Assembly: GCA_002304445.1 (NCBI GenBank)
Contig: NEVA01000014.1
Span: forward strand, 56,768 to 120,767
Source: Opitutia bacterium Tous-C4FEB
GTDB lineage: Bacteria; Verrucomicrobiota; Verrucomicrobiia; Opitutales; Opitutaceae
DNA: 64,000 bases
Reading direction: 5' to 3'
In this document: one piece after another, positions 60,866-64,000 of the stretch
Position numbering within the stretch: the first letter of the stretch is position 1
Layout of the letters: each line of letters begins with the position of its first letter
Notes under the pieces: model-generated
What the model saw: the letters and a program-made list of their open reading frames with translations, nothing else
Told to the model about the DNA's origin: nothing
Database searches by the model: none
Position numbers and translations under genes: made by a program

Positions 60866-63748
60866 TCAGAACTTATACGTGGCGCCGAACGTCGCGCGCC
60901 ACGAGTAGGTCGTGTAGTCCTCCGGGTTGTCGGTGCGCTTGAACCCTTGGTAGCTGATCTGAGGCTCGTCCATGAGGTTGTTCACGTTGAAGAACAGTTT
61001 GAGCTGCTTGTTGAGTTGGTAACTGGATTCCCAATTGAGGGATTCGTAGGCGCCGAAGTAGTCGTCGAAGGTGTTGTCCACATCCAAGCCCTCGAGGTAG
61101 TCCGAGCGGTAGGTGTAGTTGAGTTGGGCGCGGAATTTCTCGGCAGCGTATTCGAGCGAGGCGTTGAAGATGGTGTCGCTGAAGCCGTAGGTGGGGAGTT
61201 TCTCGGCGAGGCGGCCGGGATATTTGCCATCGCTCTCCGTGAACGTCGCCGAGAGGCCGACGCCGAAGCCGTCGAAGGGCTTGGGGAAAAAGAAGAGCTT
61301 CTGCCGGGCGATGAGTTCGACGCCGTAGTTGACCGCGCCGAGGGCGTTGAGGGTCGTCGAATAGACGAGGGTGCCCGTGGGATCGATGATGGGGTAGCCG
61401 TCAGCGTCGGTGGTGTTGAAGCGCTGGGTGGTCTGGTAGTAAAAACCCTTCACGTCTTTGTAGAACAGGCCGGCGGAGTAGAGACCTCCCTTGGCGGTGT
61501 AATACTCGACCTGGACATCATAATTGTCGGAGGTGGACTCGCTGAGGTTGGGATTGCCGCCGGAAATGTTGCCGGTGTTGACGTCGAGGGTGAGGCCGGC
61601 GACGAGGCGGTTGATATCGGGCCGGGCATAGCTGCGGTTGTAGCTCTCGCGGACGATGAGGTTGGGCCGGAGGGCGTGGCGCAGGTGGATGCCGGGGAGG
61701 CCGACGGTGTAGGTGCGTTTGCTGCGGACGCGGGTGGGGGCGTTGGGGGCGGTGCTGTTGAAGCGGAAGGTGGAGGACTCGAAGGTGTTTTGCTCAGCGC
61801 GGAAACCGGCGATGAGCGTGGTGCGACCGAAAACAAGCGTACCCATGGCGTAGGCGGCGGCGATGTCTTCCTCGGCTTTGAAGTCGTTGACGACACTGGC
61901 CGAAGCAGCGGCGTTTGCGTCGATAACGAAGAGAGCGGGGGTCGTGTTGAAGAGGGCTTCGACCTTGTTGATGTCGGGCTCGAGGGTCATCGGGGTGCCG
62001 AAGACGGTTCGATTGCTGCGCTTCATGAGGTTGCCGTAATTAAAGCCGCTGGCAGCGGTACCGGTGCGGTAAGTCCGGGAGGTGGCGTCCTGTTCCTTTT
62101 CGTTGACGCGGTATTTCGCGCCGAACTTGAGCGCGCCAGTGACCTCGGCGCCGACGAATTTCTTTTCGAGATCGGCCTTGACGCTGGTGGCGGATTCTTC
62201 GGCTTCGTTGGGGTTAACCGTGAGGTCGCCTCGGCTGACGGCGGAGAGGTCAAACGGGTCTTTGCCGTTGGTGATGGTGTATTTCGGCTCGGAGCGGACG
62301 CTCTGGTCGTAGGAGATGTTGTAGCCGGGGTTGCGCACGATGTAAGCGAGGCTGCGGGTGCGGCTGGCCTCGTTGGCCGAATAAAAGCCGTCGTAGGTGA
62401 GCGTGATCGTGTCGAGCTGGTGTTTGCCGCCGAGGGAGAGGCCGTAGGCGTTGTTGTCGGATTCGGTCTGCTCGTTTTGGTAGCGGATTTCCTCGGTGCG
62501 GGAGGGAATGGTGCTGCCGGTGTTGTAGGTAGCGGCCAAAATGCTCTTGGTGCCGGTGAGAGTGCCGAAGGCGTGATTGCTATTGATATAGAAACGATTG
62601 CGGGGCTTCTCGGCCTTGACCGTGTATTTCGTATAAAATGGGCGGAGATAGAAGGTGGCGACGTTGCTCAGGCGGTAGTCGAGCGAGAGGCTGGCGCCGT
62701 TTGAGCGGGTGTCGCGCTCGTTGGTCTGGGGCGTGCCGTTGGTGTGGAAGTAGGTGGGCTGGGTGAGGCCGAGCTGTGGATCGTTGGCGGGCCGGATGAG
62801 ATTATAGTCCTTGTCGATGTTGTCGTAATTCCGGGAGGTTTCGTAGCTCGTGAGGTTGAGGGCGAAGCCAAGATTTTTTTCGCCGCCGCCGACGCTGAGG
62901 AGGTTGAGGTAAGTGAGTCCGGCGTTGTAGCCTAGCTTCTCATATTTACCGTAGTAGAGTCCGGAGCCGGTGACCTCGACGGAACGGCCGTCGCGCTCGA
63001 AGGCCGAGCGGGAGATGACGTTGATGATGCCGCCGATGGCGTCGCCGTCGCGGTCGGGGGTGGCGGCCTTGATCACCTCGATGTTGCTGATGCCGTCGCC
63101 CGAAAGCTGGTTGGTGGAGAAACCGCGGCTGCTGCCGGAGGTGGGAAGACGGTTTCCGTCGATCTGGAAGGAGTTATATTTCGATTCCATGCCGCGGATG
63201 TTCACGCCGGAAGGCGTGCCGTCTTCGTCCTCGTTGACGGTGAGGCCGGGCAGGCGTTGGAGAGCGTAGCCGATGTTGCCGCTGACCATGGAACCGAAGG
63301 TCTCTTCGGAGACGATGTTTACGATGCCCCGGGCGGTCTTTTGCTGGTTAACGGCGAGGGCTTGGCCGCGGACGCTTTCGGCCACGGTAAAGGCTTCGAG
63401 TTTCAGGGCGGCGCTGGCGAGAGTGACGTCGAGGGTGGCGATGGCACCACCGGCGACGGTGACGTTTTGCACGATCGCATCGAGGCCGACGTAATCGATC
63501 TGGAGGCGTTGGGCGCCGGCGGGAACCGCCGAAAGCGTGTAGCGGCCGTCGGCGCGGCTGTAGTCGGTGATCGGGGTGCCGAGCACGCGGACGATGGCGC
63601 CTTGGAGGGATTTGCCGGTGGCGGCGTCGGATACGCGGCCGACGATTGTGCCCGTGGTTTGGGCCAGAGCGGCGACGGGGAGGACGGCGGCGGCGAGGAG
63701 CAGCGCGGAGCGTTGGAGCAGGTGATGGAGGAACGGGCGGAGTTGCAT
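60866..63748 (-). CDS. TonB-dependent receptor with CarboxypepD-like domain
   Basis: 960 aa from MQLRPFLHHLLQRSALLLAAAVLPVAALAQ (signal peptide; 78 track codons upstream rejected). Order: N-terminal carboxypeptidase-regulatory-like beta domain ('GTIVGRVSDAATGKSLQGAIV', 'YSRADGRYTLSAVPAGAQRLQ'), plug domain ('SGNIGYALQRLPGLTVNEDEDG', 'VNIRGMESKYNSFQIDGNRLP'), then a long barrel ending in Phe (GATYKF). It imports a large ligand across the outer membrane using TonB energy. There is no SusD-like partner nearby and no FecR/anti-sigma gene, so the ligand is open; the CarboxypepD variant is common in glycan uptake by Opitutaceae. Upstream is a 252-bp region to the window edge. Confidence 0.93.
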   Translation of the reverse strand: MQLRPFLHHLLQRSALLLAAAVLPVAALAQTTGTIVGRVSDAATGKSLQGAIVRVLGTPITDYSRADGRYTLSAVPAGAQRLQIDYVGLDAIVQNVTVAGGAIATLDVTLASAALKLEAFTVAESVRGQALAVNQQKTARGIVNIVSEETFGSMVSGNIGYALQRLPGLTVNEDEDGTPSGVNIRGMESKYNSFQIDGNRLPTSGSSRGFSTNQLSGDGISNIEVIKAATPDRDGDAIGGIINVISRSAFERDGRSVEVTGSGLYYGKYEKLGYNAGLTYLNLLSVGGGEKNLGFALNLTSYETSRNYDNIDKDYNLIRPANDPQLGLTQPTYFHTNGTPQTNERDTRSNGASLSLDYRLSNVATFYLRPFYTKYTVKAEKPRNRFYINSNHAFGTLTGTKSILAATYNTGSTIPSRTEEIRYQNEQTESDNNAYGLSLGGKHQLDTITLTYDGFYSANEASRTRSLAYIVRNPGYNISYDQSVRSEPKYTITNGKDPFDLSAVSRGDLTVNPNEAEESATSVKADLEKKFVGAEVTGALKFGAKYRVNEKEQDATSRTYRTGTAASGFNYGNLMKRSNRTVFGTPMTLEPDINKVEALFNTTPALFVIDANAAASASVVNDFKAEEDIAAAYAMGTLVFGRTTLIAGFRAEQNTFESSTFRFNSTAPNAPTRVRSKRTYTVGLPGIHLRHALRPNLIVRESYNRSYARPDINRLVAGLTLDVNTGNISGGNPNLSESTSDNYDVQVEYYTAKGGLYSAGLFYKDVKGFYYQTTQRFNTTDADGYPIIDPTGTLVYSTTLNALGAVNYGVELIARQKLFFFPKPFDGFGVGLSATFTESDGKYPGRLAEKLPTYGFSDTIFNASLEYAAEKFRAQLNYTYRSDYLEGLDVDNTFDDYFGAYESLNWESSYQLNKQLKLFFNVNNLMDEPQISYQGFKRTDNPEDYTTYSWRATFGATYKF

Positions 63749-63927
63749 GGTGATTTGATGTGCACGTTGCTCGCACCCGGAACCTCCGGCTGCGGCGACG
63801 CTGGCCCCCACCCTGACGATCAACTGTGACGATTTAACGGCAGCCGTCAGACGATTCGGTGGCAAATGACTGCCGAAGCGCGCGCCGGATCGGAAAATTT
63901 CTCCTGCCGGGGCTTGTCGAGTTGGGC

Positions 63928-63955
63928 AAAACTGATAAAAACTTTTTTCAGTTTT
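63928..63955. repeat. 8-bp inverted repeat upstream of the TonB receptor
   Basis: AAAACTGA (63928-63935) and TCAGTTTT (63948-63955) flank a 12-bp A/T-rich spacer, about 180 bp before the receptor ATG. It stands out as AT-rich in GC-rich surroundings and could be a regulator site in the receptor promoter region. No other element is recognised in the remaining sequence to the edge. Confidence 0.45.
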
Positions 63956-64000
63956 CGTCTCGATGAATGGCCCCGTTTCCAACCCCGACTGGAGAGTCTC

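Noticed and set aside
60824-62704. 626-aa plus-strand ORF opposite the TonB receptor
   Set aside because: Low-complexity antisense reading; the minus strand carries clear plug and barrel features.

Overview
The window is a GC-rich, densely coded chromosomal segment with no rRNA, tRNA, insertion sequence or CRISPR array that I could recognise. The gene set points to a free-living Verrucomicrobiota bacterium, most likely of the Opitutaceae. The indicators are PVC-type cytochrome c/HEAT-repeat dehydrogenases, a sulfatase with its formylglycine-generating enzyme, a Gfo/Idh/MocA oxidoreductase, DUF6268-like and TonB-dependent outer-membrane proteins, and weak or absent Shine-Dalgarno sequences. 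The taxonomic call is inference from family content, not from a marker gene.

Layout. 1-3.4 kb: a truncated Gfo/Idh/MocA oxidoreductase and an exported HEAT-repeat/discoidin-like protein. 3.5-8.0 kb: MHS-type MFS symporter, divergent Nramp-related transporter, O-acetylhomoserine sulfhydrylase. 8.0-9.6 kb: an AT-richer intergenic stretch and a DUF4143-type ATPase. 9.6-17.4 kb: two large exported PVC cytochrome c proteins flanking a sulfatase. 17.7-23.9 kb: lactate permease, a fungal-type cystathionine gamma-synthase-like protein, exonuclease III, a phosphoesterase-like protein coupled to CinA-C, and a VOC protein. 24-30.7 kb: an ABC exporter operon with a zincin and a SYLF protein, divergent from two small Spy-like LTxxQ proteins and a BaiN/HI0933 flavoprotein. 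30.7-40.2 kb: AEC transporter, HPF, Tex, formylglycine-generating enzyme, uronate genes (UxaE-like and UxaC), lipid kinase. 40.2-43 kb: a leftward run of nitric oxide synthase oxygenase, shikimate dehydrogenase, and a small antitoxin-like ORF overlapping a PIN toxin. 43-49.6 kb: SirB1 protein, S9 peptidase, YggS, LysR regulator, DUF2835 protein, TlpA thioredoxin. 49.6-50 kb: a strong hairpin and a candidate structured RNA, possibly 6S. 50-53.7 kb: GH3-family protein with an alpha/beta hydrolase, and an RluA pseudouridine synthase. 53.7-60.6 kb: an outer-membrane-like protein, then a seven-gene leftward lipid-modification cluster (DUF1365, Cfa, small membrane protein, DUF2062, DUF1295, second Cfa-like methyltransferase, TPR protein). 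60.8-63.7 kb: a TonB-dependent receptor with a clear terminator.

How the genes may work together. The sulfatase, formylglycine-generating enzyme, PVC dehydrogenases, oxidoreductase, UxaE/UxaC and TonB receptor fit scavenging of sulfated or uronate-containing polysaccharides. The cluster at 54.7-60.6 kb fits synthesis of methylated or cyclopropanated membrane lipids. The most unusual items are the stand-alone bacterial nitric oxide synthase, the two-methyltransferase lipid cluster, the Nramp relative lacking both metal-binding motifs, the GH3/hydrolase pair, and the unannotated antitoxin-like ORF.
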